NCBI GenBank assembly: GCA_946481615.1
Contig: CAMLOR010000020.1
Coordinates: 1 to 27,429, forward strand
DNA: 27,429 nucleotides
Source: an uncultured Aquimonas sp.
Lineage (GTDB): Bacteria > Pseudomonadota > Gammaproteobacteria > Xanthomonadales > Xanthomonadaceae
Direction: 5' to 3'
This document shows, piece by piece, positions 1 to 8,081 of the stretch (its first letter is position 1; the number at the start of each line of letters is the position of its first letter). The notes below the pieces were generated by a model, which saw nothing but the letters and a program-made list of their open reading frames with translations, was not told the DNA's origin and searched no databases. The position numbers were made by a program, and so were the translations under genes.

Positions 1-82
1 CCGGCGCCGCAGCCCTCGCCGGCCACCCCACCCCGGCAAGAGCACAGGCGACAACACAGCAACGCCCACCTGCTCTGGCCCC

Positions 83-1825
83 TCACCCCCCACCCAGCAA
101 ATCACGCTGCCGCGCGGCAAGTTCGCGTGCCTGCCACCAGAGCGTGACGTCCGCCGCCGGCATCGGGCGTGCGAAGTGGAAGCCCTGTGCTTCGTCGCAG
201 CCGCGTTCGGCGAGGTAGGCGGCGGCGAATTCGGATTCCACGCCCTTGGCGACCATGCGCAGGCGCAGCGCGTGGCCGAGCGCGATGAGCGCGGCGGAGA
301 GTTCCTGCAAGGCCGGATCGTCGGGCATGCCGAGCGCGAAATGGCGGTCGAGCTTGAGCGCGGCCACCTGCATGCGGTGCAGATAGATCAGGTTCGAGAA
401 ACTGGTGCCGAAATCGTCGACCGTCACGGGACAGCCCAAGGCATGCAGGCCCTGCAGCACGCGGCGCGTGGCGTCGCGATCCTGCATCAGCGCAGGCTCG
501 GCGATCTCGAACTCGAGCTGCCGCGCCGGCCACCCGGTTTCGGCCAGCACGCGCTCGAGCGTGGGCAGGAACTCCGGATCGCGCAGCTGCTGCGCCGAAA
601 GATTCAGCGCCACGCGCTCGAACGGCAATCCCTCGTCGATCCAGCGCCGCGCCTGCAGGCAACACTCGCGCAACACCCAATGGCCGATCGCCACGATCTC
701 GCCGCTCTCCTCGGCCAAAGGCAGGAAATCGGCGGGCTGGCGCAACTCGCCGTCCGGCCCGCGCCAGCGCAGCAAGGCCTCGATGCCGCCGATGCGCCCA
801 TCGGCCAGCCGCAACGTCGGCTGATAGACGCAGAACAACTCGCGCCGCGCCAACGCCCGCCGCAGTTCCTGCTCGCGCTCGCTGCGCCGCTGCTGGCGCT
901 GGCCGAGCGCATCGCTGTAGAAACGGAACGCGTTGCGTCCGGACTGCTTGGCGGCATACATCGCGGTGTCGGCGGCCCGCATCAGCGCGCCCAGATCGGC
1001 GGCGTTCTCGCCGAGCAGCGCCAGGCCGATGCTGCAGCCCACGTGCACCGACTGCTCCATCACCATGATCGGCCGCGCCAGGCTGTCGATCACCTTCTGC
1101 GCCACGAGCGCCGCATCCTGCGGCCGGTTCACTTCGCTCAGCACCACCACGAACTCGTCGCCGCTCTGGCGCGCCACCACGTCGCTGCCGCGCACGCTGG
1201 CGTCGAGCCGGCGCGCGACCTCGCGCAGCACCTCGTCGCCGGCGTGGTGGCCCAGCGTGTCGTTGACGCGCTTGAAGTGATCCAGATCGAGGAACAGCAG
1301 CGCCAGCGGCCGACCGCTGCGCTGCGCATGCTCGATCGCCGACGCGCCGCGCGCCATCAGTCCGCGCCGGTTGCACAGCCCGGTGAGCGGATCGGTGTGG
1401 GCCAGCGAATCGCCGCGCGCCGGTGCATGCTCCGGGCGCAGCTCCTGGAACACGCCGGTGATGCGTTCGACTTCGCCGGATTCCGGCTCGCGATGCAGGC
1501 TCAGGCGCAGCGCCGGCATCGCCGGGTTCGGTGCGCGCGCCAGGTGCATCTCGATGCGTTCGAACGCGCTCTCGCCCGCGCGCAGACGGCCGAGCGCGTC
1601 GCGCACGCGCTGCGCGCCGTCGTGGTCGTAGAGCGCCAGCCACTCGTCGATCGACACCGAGGCGTGCGGCGGCACGCCATGCAGGCGACAGGCTTCGTCG
1701 TTCCAGGCCAGCTGCGCATCGTGCGGATGCCATTCGATGCCGCCCAGTTGCGCGAGCGCGGCGATGCGTGCCAGCAGATCGTGCTGCGGCACGCGTTCCG
1801 GCATGGTCGGCGCATCGTGGGGCAT
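83..1825 (-). CDS. PAS-like/GGDEF/EAL protein with degenerate active sites
   Basis: This is a cytoplasmic cyclic-di-GMP protein of 580 aa. Residues about 20-130 look like a PAS-type sensor, about 140-305 are a GGDEF domain and about 315-575 an EAL domain. The cyclase motif reads SGDEF (221-225) instead of GGDEF. An RxxD inhibitory site (RGSD, 212-215) lies five residues before it. The EAL domain keeps EALLRW (349-354), NLS, the DDFGT motif and the LKLD lysine. The usual AEGVE motif reads AKGVE, so residue 527 is Lys where active phosphodiesterases have the Glu proposed as general base. There is no predicted signal peptide or membrane segment. The gene lies 85 bp downstream of a larger GGDEF/EAL gene on the same strand and resembles it in sequence, which suggests an old tandem duplication. 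I expect weak or no phosphodiesterase activity, and perhaps a binding or regulatory role. The start is ATG at 1825; a second in-frame ATG is at 1804. Confidence 0.93.
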   Translation of the reverse strand: MPHDAPTMPERVPQHDLLARIAALAQLGGIEWHPHDAQLAWNDEACRLHGVPPHASVSIDEWLALYDHDGAQRVRDALGRLRAGESAFERIEMHLARAPNPAMPALRLSLHREPESGEVERITGVFQELRPEHAPARGDSLAHTDPLTGLCNRRGLMARGASAIEHAQRSGRPLALLFLDLDHFKRVNDTLGHHAGDEVLREVARRLDASVRGSDVVARQSGDEFVVVLSEVNRPQDAALVAQKVIDSLARPIMVMEQSVHVGCSIGLALLGENAADLGALMRAADTAMYAAKQSGRNAFRFYSDALGQRQQRRSEREQELRRALARRELFCVYQPTLRLADGRIGGIEALLRWRGPDGELRQPADFLPLAEESGEIVAIGHWVLRECCLQARRWIDEGLPFERVALNLSAQQLRDPEFLPTLERVLAETGWPARQLEFEIAEPALMQDRDATRRVLQGLHALGCPVTVDDFGTSFSNLIYLHRMQVAALKLDRHFALGMPDDPALQELSAALIALGHALRLRMVAKGVESEFAAAYLAERGCDEAQGFHFARPMPAADVTLWWQARELAARQRDLLGGG

Positions 1826-1895
1826 CGGCCGAGGCTACACGCGCCGCGGCGTTTTTTCAGTGGCTGTGTTGGCAGTCGCCAGGGGCTCGGAAACG

Positions 1896-1910
1896 CCCCC
1901 CGGACGGGGG
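1896..1910 (-). terminator. GC-rich hairpin after the larger GGDEF/EAL gene
   Basis: Immediately after the minus-strand stop codon, CCCCC and GGGGG arms with a 4-base loop can form a hairpin, followed by GCGTTTCC. The T run is short, so this may be a weak terminator or only a pause site between the two GGDEF/EAL genes. Confidence 0.3.
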
Positions 1911-4304
1911 TCAGTTGGTGCGCTCGCGCAGCCAGTCGGGGATGGCTTCGGCCGCCAGCGGCAGGCTGAGGAAGTGCCCCTGGGCCTCGTCGCAGCCGAG
2001 CATGCGCAGGCTGGCCAGCACGCTGGCGCTTTCGACGCCCTCGGCGATCACCCGCATGCCCAGGGCATGCCCGAGCGAGACGATGGCATCGGCCACCCGC
2101 GCATGCTCCGGCTCCGATTCCAGCGTCGCCACGAAGCCGCGGTCGATCTTCAGCCGGCTCAGCCGGAAGCGCCGCAGCTGCGCCAAGTTGGAAAAGCCGG
2201 TGCCGAAATCGTCCACCGCCACCGACACGCCGGCGCGCGCCAGGCGCGCGAGCACCTCCTGCGCGAAGCCGGGGTCGTCCATCAGGACGCTTTCCTTCAG
2301 TTCGATCTCGATGGCGTGCGGCGGCAGACCGTGGTGGCCGCAGACCTGCGCCAGATGCTCGGCGAATTCGTTCTGGCGCAGCTGCATGGCCGAGACGTTC
2401 AGCGCTACGCGCAGCTCCGGGAATCCCTGCGCGCGCCAGGCGCTCAACTGGCGGCAGGCGGTCTCGATGACCCAATCGCCCAGCGGCACGATCAGCCCGC
2501 TGTCCTCGGCGGTGGCGATGAACTCGCCCGCGCTGCGCGTGCGCCCGTCCACCTTCAGGCGCAGCAGGGCCTCCAGGCCCACCACGCGCCCCGATTCCAG
2601 ATCGATCTGCGGGTGATAGTGCAGCAGGAAACGATCATGGCGCAGGGCGTCGCGCAGCTCGCTTTCCAGCAGCAGGCGGCGATGCGCGCGCTGCTGCAAT
2701 TCCTCGGAGAAGAAGCGGTAGCGGCGGCGGCCTTCCGACTTGGCTTCGTACATCGCGGTGTCGGCGTTGCGCATCAGCGTGTCCAGATCGCTGTCGTGCT
2801 CGCCCAGCAGCGCGATGCCGATGCTGCAGCCCACCTGCGCGTCCATGCCCGGCAGAGCGATCGGGGCTTCGAGCGCCTGAAGCAGCTTCTGCGCGATCAC
2901 GCCGGCGTCCTCCGGGTTGCGGATTTCCGGGAGCAGCACGAGGAATTCGTCGCCGCCCTGGCGGCAGACGGTGTCGGAGGCGCGCACGCAGGCGACGAAG
3001 CGGCGCGCCACTTCGCGCAGCAACTGATCGCCGGCGGCGTGGCCGAGCGAATCGTTGACGCTCTTGAAGTTGTCCAGGTCGACGTAGAGCAGGGCCAGCG
3101 GCGTGCGGTTGCGCCTGGCGCGCGCGATGGCCACCTGCGCGCGATCGCCGAACAGCACGCGGTTGGGCAGGCCGGTGAGCGAGTCGTAGTGCGCCAGGTG
3201 CGCGATGCGTGCCTGCGCGTTGCGGCGCTCGGTGACGTCCTGCAGCGTGCCGAACAGGCGAACGCAGCGGCCGTCGTACATCTCGGCCTCGCCGGTGGTG
3301 CGGATCCACACCTGGCGGCCGTCGGCGCGCACGAGCGAGAGTTCGAAATCGAAAGGGCCGTGGCCGAGCACCGCATTGCGCATGGCCTCGGCCATCGCCG
3401 GCCGCGAATCGGGCGCGTAGAGCTCGAGGATGCCCTGCGCGTCGATCGGCGCGCCGACGTCCAGATCGAGGATGCGGTAGGCCTGGTCGGTCAGATGCAC
3501 GTGTCCGCTCTGCGGCTCGAGTTCGAAGCCGCCGATGTTGCCCAGTGCGCTGACGCGTTCGAGCATGCGCTCGCGTTCGCGCAGGCGGTTTTCGAGCGTC
3601 TTGTAGGCGGTGATGTCGGTGTGCGTGCCGATCACGCGGCGCGCCTCGCCGCCGGGCGACCACAGCAGGGCCTTGCCGCGGTCGAGGATCCAGCGCCAGC
3701 GGCCCTCGGCATCGCGCACGCGGTACTCGACCTGATAGCCCGGCCGATCGCCGCGCACGTGCTGCTCGATGGCGCGGCGCTGCAGGTCGCGGTCGTCCGG
3801 ATGCACCAGCGATTGCCAGCCCTCGATGGTGCAAGGCAGGTCGTCGTCGCCGTAGCCGAGCATGCGGAAGCAGCGCGGCGAGCGGTACACCTCGCCCGTG
3901 TCGGCGCTCCAGTCCCAGAGGCCGTCCTCGGCGTTCTCGAGCGCGAAGCGCCAGCGCGCGCGTTCGGGCGCCTCGCCCAGCAGCGCGTTGCGCTCGTCGT
4001 CGGAGAGACTCAGCGTGAAACCGAGCAACTCGCCGGTTTCCGATGTCACCGCGCGCAGGAAGCCCGTGTAGGACGCGCCCGCGGCCTGCGCCTCGAACTG
4101 GATGACCTCGTCGGGGAATTGCCGCAGGCGCGCACAGGCCGGGCGCAGCTGCGCTTCGACCGCCGCGGCCAGCGCGGGCGTGTGCAGTTCCTCGGCCACT
4201 TCGTTGCGTGCCAGCACGCGGCCGCCGGCGTCGAGCACCGAGAGGGCGCGCCGCGACGGATGCTGCAGCAGGCTGGTGGCGAAGCGGGGCTCCATCGCCG
4301 CCAT
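1911..4304 (-). CDS. PAS-PAS-GGDEF-EAL cyclic-di-GMP enzyme
   Basis: This is a 797-aa soluble signalling protein that should make and/or degrade cyclic di-GMP. The N-terminal 115 residues are an unassigned, possibly PAS-like region. Two PAS domains follow (about 118-236 and 255-360, the first of PAS_3 type with a PAC-like end ending GTHTDITAY). A GGDEF domain occupies about 363-535 and an EAL domain about 545-795. The cyclase signature is intact (GGDEF, 450-454) with an RxxD I-site (RASD, 441-444) exactly five residues upstream. The EAL side keeps EALLRL (578-583), DDFGTGFSNL, LKID and AEGVE, so both activities look possible. There is no transmembrane segment, so sensing is probably cytoplasmic. 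The likely start is ATG 4304, with an alternative ATG at 4295. A -10-like TATCAT (4303-4308, minus) overlaps the first ATG, so the later start is possible. The upstream neighbour is the transporter remnant beside tRNA-Arg. Confidence 0.94.
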   Translation of the reverse strand: MAAMEPRFATSLLQHPSRRALSVLDAGGRVLARNEVAEELHTPALAAAVEAQLRPACARLRQFPDEVIQFEAQAAGASYTGFLRAVTSETGELLGFTLSLSDDERNALLGEAPERARWRFALENAEDGLWDWSADTGEVYRSPRCFRMLGYGDDDLPCTIEGWQSLVHPDDRDLQRRAIEQHVRGDRPGYQVEYRVRDAEGRWRWILDRGKALLWSPGGEARRVIGTHTDITAYKTLENRLRERERMLERVSALGNIGGFELEPQSGHVHLTDQAYRILDLDVGAPIDAQGILELYAPDSRPAMAEAMRNAVLGHGPFDFELSLVRADGRQVWIRTTGEAEMYDGRCVRLFGTLQDVTERRNAQARIAHLAHYDSLTGLPNRVLFGDRAQVAIARARRNRTPLALLYVDLDNFKSVNDSLGHAAGDQLLREVARRFVACVRASDTVCRQGGDEFLVLLPEIRNPEDAGVIAQKLLQALEAPIALPGMDAQVGCSIGIALLGEHDSDLDTLMRNADTAMYEAKSEGRRRYRFFSEELQQRAHRRLLLESELRDALRHDRFLLHYHPQIDLESGRVVGLEALLRLKVDGRTRSAGEFIATAEDSGLIVPLGDWVIETACRQLSAWRAQGFPELRVALNVSAMQLRQNEFAEHLAQVCGHHGLPPHAIEIELKESVLMDDPGFAQEVLARLARAGVSVAVDDFGTGFSNLAQLRRFRLSRLKIDRGFVATLESEPEHARVADAIVSLGHALGMRVIAEGVESASVLASLRMLGCDEAQGHFLSLPLAAEAIPDWLRERTN

Positions 4305-4359
4305 GATAGCCAGCGGGTGCCGCCGGCACGCGACGCCGGTCGCAGCTACGGCTTCCGCC

Positions 4360-4620
4360 TCACGCGTCGGCGTGATTGTGCGGAAGGTCGGGAACCGCCG
4401 GCACCGGCGCGCCGCCGAGGAAATGCCGGACGTGCGGCGTGGCGCCGGGCGACAGCAGGGCGAGGAGGCTTTCCTGCAGGCGCCGTTCGTCCTGCGTGAC
4501 GCGCTCGTGCTGGCGCAGGTGTTCGAGCCAGGATCCCACGACGAAGTATTCGAGCCAGGCGCCGGGTTGCGCGGTGTCTTCCATCACGCCCCATTGCACC
4601 GCGCCGACGCCCGCGAGCGT
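4360..4620 (-). pseudogene. C-terminal remnant of an MFS_3 family transporter gene
   Basis: About 85 codons end at a TGA at 4360. They encode a stretch I recognise as the conserved cytoplasmic tail of MFS_3 (EntS-like) transporters: QWGVMEDTAQPGAW, then EYFVVGSWLEHLRQHERVT, then a final HVRHFLGG segment. The 12-helix transporter body is absent. Upstream the open frame only continues into the tRNA-Arg gene, where the first start-like codon is a TTG inside the T arm. I infer a truncated gene whose 5' part was lost at the tRNA boundary. ATG 4584 could in principle give a free 74-aa peptide. The tail belongs to a dimeric alpha/beta-barrel type fold, so an independent small protein cannot be fully excluded. 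Confidence 0.6.
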
Positions 4621-4682
4621 CGCGCCGGCGCCATCACTGCTTGGGTCGCCGGAAGGCCGGTGACAGAAGGCCAGGTAGGGAT

Positions 4683-4759
4683 TGGCGCGCCCGGAGGGAT
4701 TCGAACCCCCGACCAATGGCTTCGGAAGCCACTACTCTATCCGGCTGAGCTACGGGCGC
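4683..4759 (-). tRNA. tRNA-Arg (anticodon CCG)
   Basis: The minus strand gives a full cloverleaf. The 7-bp acceptor stem is GCGCCCG/CGGGCGC, followed by TA, a D arm starting GCTCAGC, and an anticodon loop TTCCGAA (anticodon CCG, decoding CGG). The T arm has loop TTCGAAT, then discriminator G and an encoded CCA. The outermost anticodon-stem pair appears to be a G-T wobble. The sequence resembles the E. coli tRNA-Arg(CCG) at both ends. No T-rich terminator is visible just downstream. Instead the transporter remnant begins within about 65 bp of the 3' end. Confidence 0.97.
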
Positions 4760-4772
4760 TTGCGGGGCGCGG

Positions 4773-4778
4773 AGTATA
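4773..4778 (-). promoter_or_regulatory. -10 box of the tRNA-Arg gene
   Basis: A TATACT hexamer on the minus strand ends 13 bp before the tRNA 5' end. It is followed by a GC-rich discriminator (CCGCGCCCCGC), the pattern of stringently controlled stable-RNA promoters. A clear -35 hexamer was not identified. Confidence 0.55.
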
Positions 4779-4845
4779 GCGCACCGCCCGCTGCAACCGT
4801 TTCGCGCGCGGCCGCATCCGGAATGCGGTGCAGGGCGGGGGCGCG

Positions 4846-5664
4846 ATGGCAGCCGGATACGACGTCGAGGCGATCGGATCGACGCGGACGTGGAGCGGGG
4901 CGCGGGCCGCTTTGCTCGCGCCGCGCGCGGGCGCGCCGTTGGCCGTCGCGGGCTTCGCGCCGGTGCTGGCGAACGTGGGCGGCGTACTGTTGCTCAACGC
5001 GGGCGACGCGCTGCTGGGCGAGGCCGGGCCTGCCGATCGCGTGAACCTGGAGGCCGGTTTCCTGGCGGAGGCGGCGCGCGCGGCCGGCCTGGATGCGGCG
5101 CGGCCGTTCGCGCAGCCGTGGCTGCGGCTGCACACCGACGAGTTCCTGCGACTGCGGCTGTTGTTGCGCGGTGCGCCCGATGCCGCCGGCATGGCGGCCT
5201 GGCTGCAGCGGCTGTTGCGCGGCGCGCCGGCCGAATGGCGCAGGCGGCCCTTGCCGCACGCCGGGGCGCTCGAACAGCGCGGCCGCTTCGAGCTGGCCCA
5301 GGCCGTGTGCGGCTTCCTCGACCGGCACTGGCGGCGCAACGTCAGCCTGGCCGAACTGGAGAGCGAGTTCGGCCTGGGCAGCTTCCACCTGCTGCGCGTG
5401 TTCCGCCGCGAAACCGGGCTGACGCCGCATCGATACGCGTTGCAGCTGCGGCTGCGCCGCGTGCTGCTGGAACTGGAGCAGGCGCCGCCGCGCCTGGGCG
5501 AGCTGGCGCAGCGCGCCGGCTTCGCTTCGCACGCCCATTTCAGCCGCGCCTTCCGCGCCGCGTGGGGCCTGAGCCCGCGCGACTATGCCGCCAACTTCCC
5601 CGCGCCGCGAGCCCCCGGCTATAATCCGCCCCCTTTGCCGGCGTCCTTCCAGGTGCACGCGTGA
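4846..5664 (+). CDS. AraC family transcriptional regulator
   Basis: This is a 272-aa DNA-binding regulator. The C-terminal ~100 residues hold two helix-turn-helix units typical of AraC/XylS proteins: NVSLAELESEFGLGSFHLLRVF, then the PHRYALQLRLRR linker helix, then LGELAQRAGFASHAHFSRAFRAAWGLSPRDY. The N-terminal ~150 residues look like an AraC-type ligand-binding half, but I cannot name the ligand. ATG 4846 is preferred over an upstream in-frame GTG at 4828; neither has a strong ribosome site. The last ~20 codons are proline-rich, lie beyond the normal end of the family, and run over a promoter-like TATAAT. The TGA overlaps the GTG of the cytochrome gene by 4 bp (GTGA), so the two may be translationally coupled. 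Confidence 0.9.
   Translation: MAAGYDVEAIGSTRTWSGARAALLAPRAGAPLAVAGFAPVLANVGGVLLLNAGDALLGEAGPADRVNLEAGFLAEAARAAGLDAARPFAQPWLRLHTDEFLRLRLLLRGAPDAAGMAAWLQRLLRGAPAEWRRRPLPHAGALEQRGRFELAQAVCGFLDRHWRRNVSLAELESEFGLGSFHLLRVFRRETGLTPHRYALQLRLRRVLLELEQAPPRLGELAQRAGFASHAHFSRAFRAAWGLSPRDYAANFPAPRAPGYNPPPLPASFQVHA
5620..5625 (+). promoter_or_regulatory. Consensus TATAAT inside the end of the araC-like gene
   Basis: A perfect TATAAT lies 35 bp before the GTG of the cytochrome c gene. The -35 region is poor: TTCCCC about 18 bp upstream. It probably gives the cytochrome its own promoter within the last codons of the regulator gene. Confidence 0.5.
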
Positions 5665-6176
5665 GAAATCACGACCTCGTCTTCCTCAAGCATTTCTCCA
5701 TGGTGATCCTGTTCCTGATGGGAGTGACCGTGGTCCTGCTGGTGTTCGCCGGCTACATGCATTCCACGGCGCCGCACGAGGAAGACCCGCGCGTGGCGCA
5801 GCGCACCGCGGAGCGCATCCGCCCGGTCGCGGGCGTCTATGCCGGCGAGACCGGCGCCGCCGCGATGGCGGCCGCGGCCGAAGCCGCGCGCGCGGCGGCG
5901 GCCTCGCAGGTGGCCTACGAGGGCACGCTGGACGGTTCGGTGGTCTACGGCAACCTGTGTTCGGCCTGCCACGGCTCGGGCGCCGGCGGCGCCCCGATGC
6001 TGACCCAGGCGGCCTGGTCGGCGCGCGTGGCGCAGGGCATGGATACGCTGGTGAAGCACGCGATCGAGGGTTACCAGGGCCCGGCCGGCCTGATGCCGGC
6101 CAAGGGCGGCAACCCGGCGCTGACCGACGAGCAGGTCGCGGCCACCGTGAAGTGGATGGTGGACAACCTGAAGTAA
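5661..6176 (+). CDS. Membrane-anchored cytochrome c5 family protein
   Basis: This is a 171-aa monoheme c-type cytochrome. Residues about 8-33 form one hydrophobic anchor. An Ala-rich linker follows (about 60-85), then a class I cytochrome domain with the heme site CSACH (100-104) and a likely axial Met at 145 in GLMPAKGGN. It should face the periplasm and carry electrons between respiratory complexes or to an oxidase. Heme is attached by the cytochrome c maturation system, which is not encoded here. The start is GTG 5661, with AGGTG at 5651-5655 as the ribosome site; it overlaps the stop of the AraC gene. The length and the SACHG...MPAKGG layout fit the cytochrome c5 family. It is followed by a strong hairpin before the nuclease gene. 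Confidence 0.93.
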   Translation: MRNHDLVFLKHFSMVILFLMGVTVVLLVFAGYMHSTAPHEEDPRVAQRTAERIRPVAGVYAGETGAAAMAAAAEAARAAAASQVAYEGTLDGSVVYGNLCSACHGSGAGGAPMLTQAAWSARVAQGMDTLVKHAIEGYQGPAGLMPAKGGNPALTDEQVAATVKWMVDNLK

Positions 6177-6199
6177 GCTGGGCGCATCACCCCGCCTGG

Positions 6200-6221
6200 G
6201 ACGCCGCCTCCGGGCGGCGTC
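6200..6221 (+). terminator. Hairpin after the cytochrome c5 gene
   Basis: A perfect 9-bp stem (GACGCCGCC/GGCGGCGTC) closes a TCCG tetraloop 24 bp after the cytochrome stop codon. There is no real T run, only GTCGTGTCT, so it may act as a weak or factor-assisted terminator, or as a 5' leader stem of the next gene. Confidence 0.45.
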
Positions 6222-6243
6222 GTCGTGTCTGGAGACCGTATCG

Positions 6244-8073
6244 ATGCAACGCCGTGCGCTGGACGCCGCACTGGGTTCCCTCCTGCTTGCGCTGGCAGGC
6301 TGCAACGCCGTCGAGGACGGCACGCCCGCGCCGACGCAGCCGCCGGCCGCCACGGCCGCGGCCGCGCGCGACCACCTGCCGCTCGGCGCCGTGCAGGGCC
6401 GCGGCGCGCGCAGTCCCTTCGAGGGCCAGCGCGTGGAAGTGCAGGGCGTGGTCACCGGCAACTTCGTCGCCGGCCTCGACGGCTTCTTCCTGCAGGATGC
6501 CGCCGGCGAGGACGACGGCGACGCGCAGACCTCCGACGCGCTGTTCGTGCACTGGCCGCGCGGCAGCGCGCCCAAGGTGCGGCGCGGCGATCGCGTGCGC
6601 GTGGCCGGCACCGTGGCCGAGCGCGGCGAAGGCGGCGACGTCACCACCGCCATCGAGGCCACCGAAGTCGCGCCCATGGGCCGCGGCGCGGTGGCGGCGC
6701 ACGTCGTCGACAAGGCGCCCGCGGCGCTGGCCGACTGGGAACGCCTCGAAGGCATGTGGCTGCGCTTCTCGGTGCCGCTGACGGTGAGCGGCAATCATGC
6801 GCTGGTGCGCTTCGGCGAACTCGTCGCGAGCTTCGGCGGACGCCAGTGGCAGCCGACCGAGCGCCATCCGCCGGGGGCGCAGGCGAAGGTGGCGCTCGAC
6901 GATGCGCTGCGCCGCCGCCTGGTGCTCGACGACAACCGCGACGGCGAGTATCCCGAGAAGCTCTGGTTCCTGCCGGCGGGCCTGTCGCCGGAAAACACGC
7001 TGCGCACGGGTTCGGAACTGCGCGAGGTCGAAGGCATCCTGGAGCAGCGCTTCGGCTGGCGCTTGCAGTTGACCGCCTCGCTCGATCGCGTCGAACACGG
7101 CAAAAGGCCCGATGCGCCCGAATTCCCGCAGGGCCTTCGGGTAGGTAGTTTCAACGTATTGAATTGGTTCAACGGCGACGGCAGGGGCAAAGGCTTCCCC
7201 ACCGAGCGTGGCGCCAGCGATGCCGCCGAGGCGCAGCGCCAGCTCGACAAGCTCGTGGCCTCGTTCGGCGCGTTGCGTCCCGATGTGGCCGCGGTCATGG
7301 AGCTGGAGAACGACGGCTTCGATGCGCGCAGCAGCGTCGCGGCACTGGTCGCGGCGCTCAACGCGAAGCTCGGCGCGGGTGAATATGCGTTCATCGATGC
7401 CAAGTCGGGCCCGGGCAGCGATTCGATCCGCGTGGGCCTGCTCTACCGGCCCGCGGCCGTCACGCCCAAGGGCGCCTTCGCCACGCTGGAAACCGGCGCC
7501 TTCGCCGATCACAACCGCGTGCCGCTCGCGCAGGCCTTCGCGACGAAGGCGGGCGGCGAGACGTTCGTCGCGGTCGCCAATCATTTCAAATCGAAGGGCA
7601 GCTGCGACGAAGCCGTGGACGACGGCGACCGCGATGCGCGCGACGGCCAGGGCTGCTGGAACGCCACGCGCACGCAGGCCGCGCGCGAACTGGCCGCCTG
7701 GCTCGCCGACGATCCGACGCGCCAGGGCGGCGCGCGCACGTTGATCCTGGGCGATCTCAACAGCTACGGCCAGGAAGATCCGGTGCGCGCGCTGCGCGAG
7801 GCCGGCTGGCGCGATGCCTTCGAGGTCGCGGGCGCCAAGCGGCCCTACAGTTTCGTGTACAACGGCTGGAGCGGGCGCCTCGACCACGCCTTCGCCAGCG
7901 ACGCGCTGGCGCCGTTCGTGGCCCACGCGATGGAGTGGCACGTCAACGCCGACGAATCGGAAGCCTTCGACTACAACCGCGAGCAGCGCCGGCCGGAGTG
8001 GTATGCGGCCGATGCCTATCGCTCGTCCGACCACGATCCGCTGATCGTGGTGCTCGATTTCGCGCGCCGCTGA
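6244..8073 (+). CDS. ExeM/NucH-like extracellular endonuclease, lipoprotein
   Basis: This 609-aa protein is predicted to cut extracellular DNA. It starts with a lipoprotein signal peptide: a hydrophobic stretch and lipobox LAGC, with Cys20 as the lipidation site. Asn at +2 is compatible with the outer membrane. Residues about 35-290 form an OB-fold-like N-terminal part typical of ExeM/NucH proteins. Residues about 300-605 are an endonuclease/exonuclease/phosphatase domain. Its metal and catalytic motifs are visible: SFNVLNW, VMELEND, VANHFKSKG, LGDLNSYG and the terminal SSDHDPL. Ribosome site GGAGA is at 6231-6235. Known ExeM proteins of Shewanella and Aeromonas degrade eDNA in biofilms and for phosphate use; the role here is inferred. 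The next gene starts 8 bp after its stop. Confidence 0.93.
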   Translation: MQRRALDAALGSLLLALAGCNAVEDGTPAPTQPPAATAAAARDHLPLGAVQGRGARSPFEGQRVEVQGVVTGNFVAGLDGFFLQDAAGEDDGDAQTSDALFVHWPRGSAPKVRRGDRVRVAGTVAERGEGGDVTTAIEATEVAPMGRGAVAAHVVDKAPAALADWERLEGMWLRFSVPLTVSGNHALVRFGELVASFGGRQWQPTERHPPGAQAKVALDDALRRRLVLDDNRDGEYPEKLWFLPAGLSPENTLRTGSELREVEGILEQRFGWRLQLTASLDRVEHGKRPDAPEFPQGLRVGSFNVLNWFNGDGRGKGFPTERGASDAAEAQRQLDKLVASFGALRPDVAAVMELENDGFDARSSVAALVAALNAKLGAGEYAFIDAKSGPGSDSIRVGLLYRPAAVTPKGAFATLETGAFADHNRVPLAQAFATKAGGETFVAVANHFKSKGSCDEAVDDGDRDARDGQGCWNATRTQAARELAAWLADDPTRQGGARTLILGDLNSYGQEDPVRALREAGWRDAFEVAGAKRPYSFVYNGWSGRLDHAFASDALAPFVAHAMEWHVNADESEAFDYNREQRRPEWYAADAYRSSDHDPLIVVLDFARR

Positions 8074-8081
8074 GGACGCCC

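Noticed and set aside
1..82. Possible gene end or terminator before the first gene's stop
   Set aside because: No hairpin with T run and no coding frame could be supported in these 82 bases.
1845..1858. Palindrome CGCCGCGGCG followed by six T as a plus-strand terminator
   Set aside because: The palindrome has no room for a loop, and no plus-strand gene ends here.
176..1969. Long plus-strand open frame opposite the first GGDEF/EAL gene
   Set aside because: It is an antisense shadow caused by GC-rich codons; the product is low-complexity and lacks any family motif, while the minus frame has clear domains.
1737..4499. 920-codon plus-strand frame opposite the second GGDEF/EAL gene
   Set aside because: Antisense shadow with His/Ala/Arg-rich product; the opposite strand codes for PAS, GGDEF and EAL domains.
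4621..4716. N-terminal part of the small frame running into the tRNA-Arg gene
   Set aside because: Its first codons are the tRNA T arm, with a TTG start and no ribosome site; only the tail homologous to MFS_3 is meaningful.
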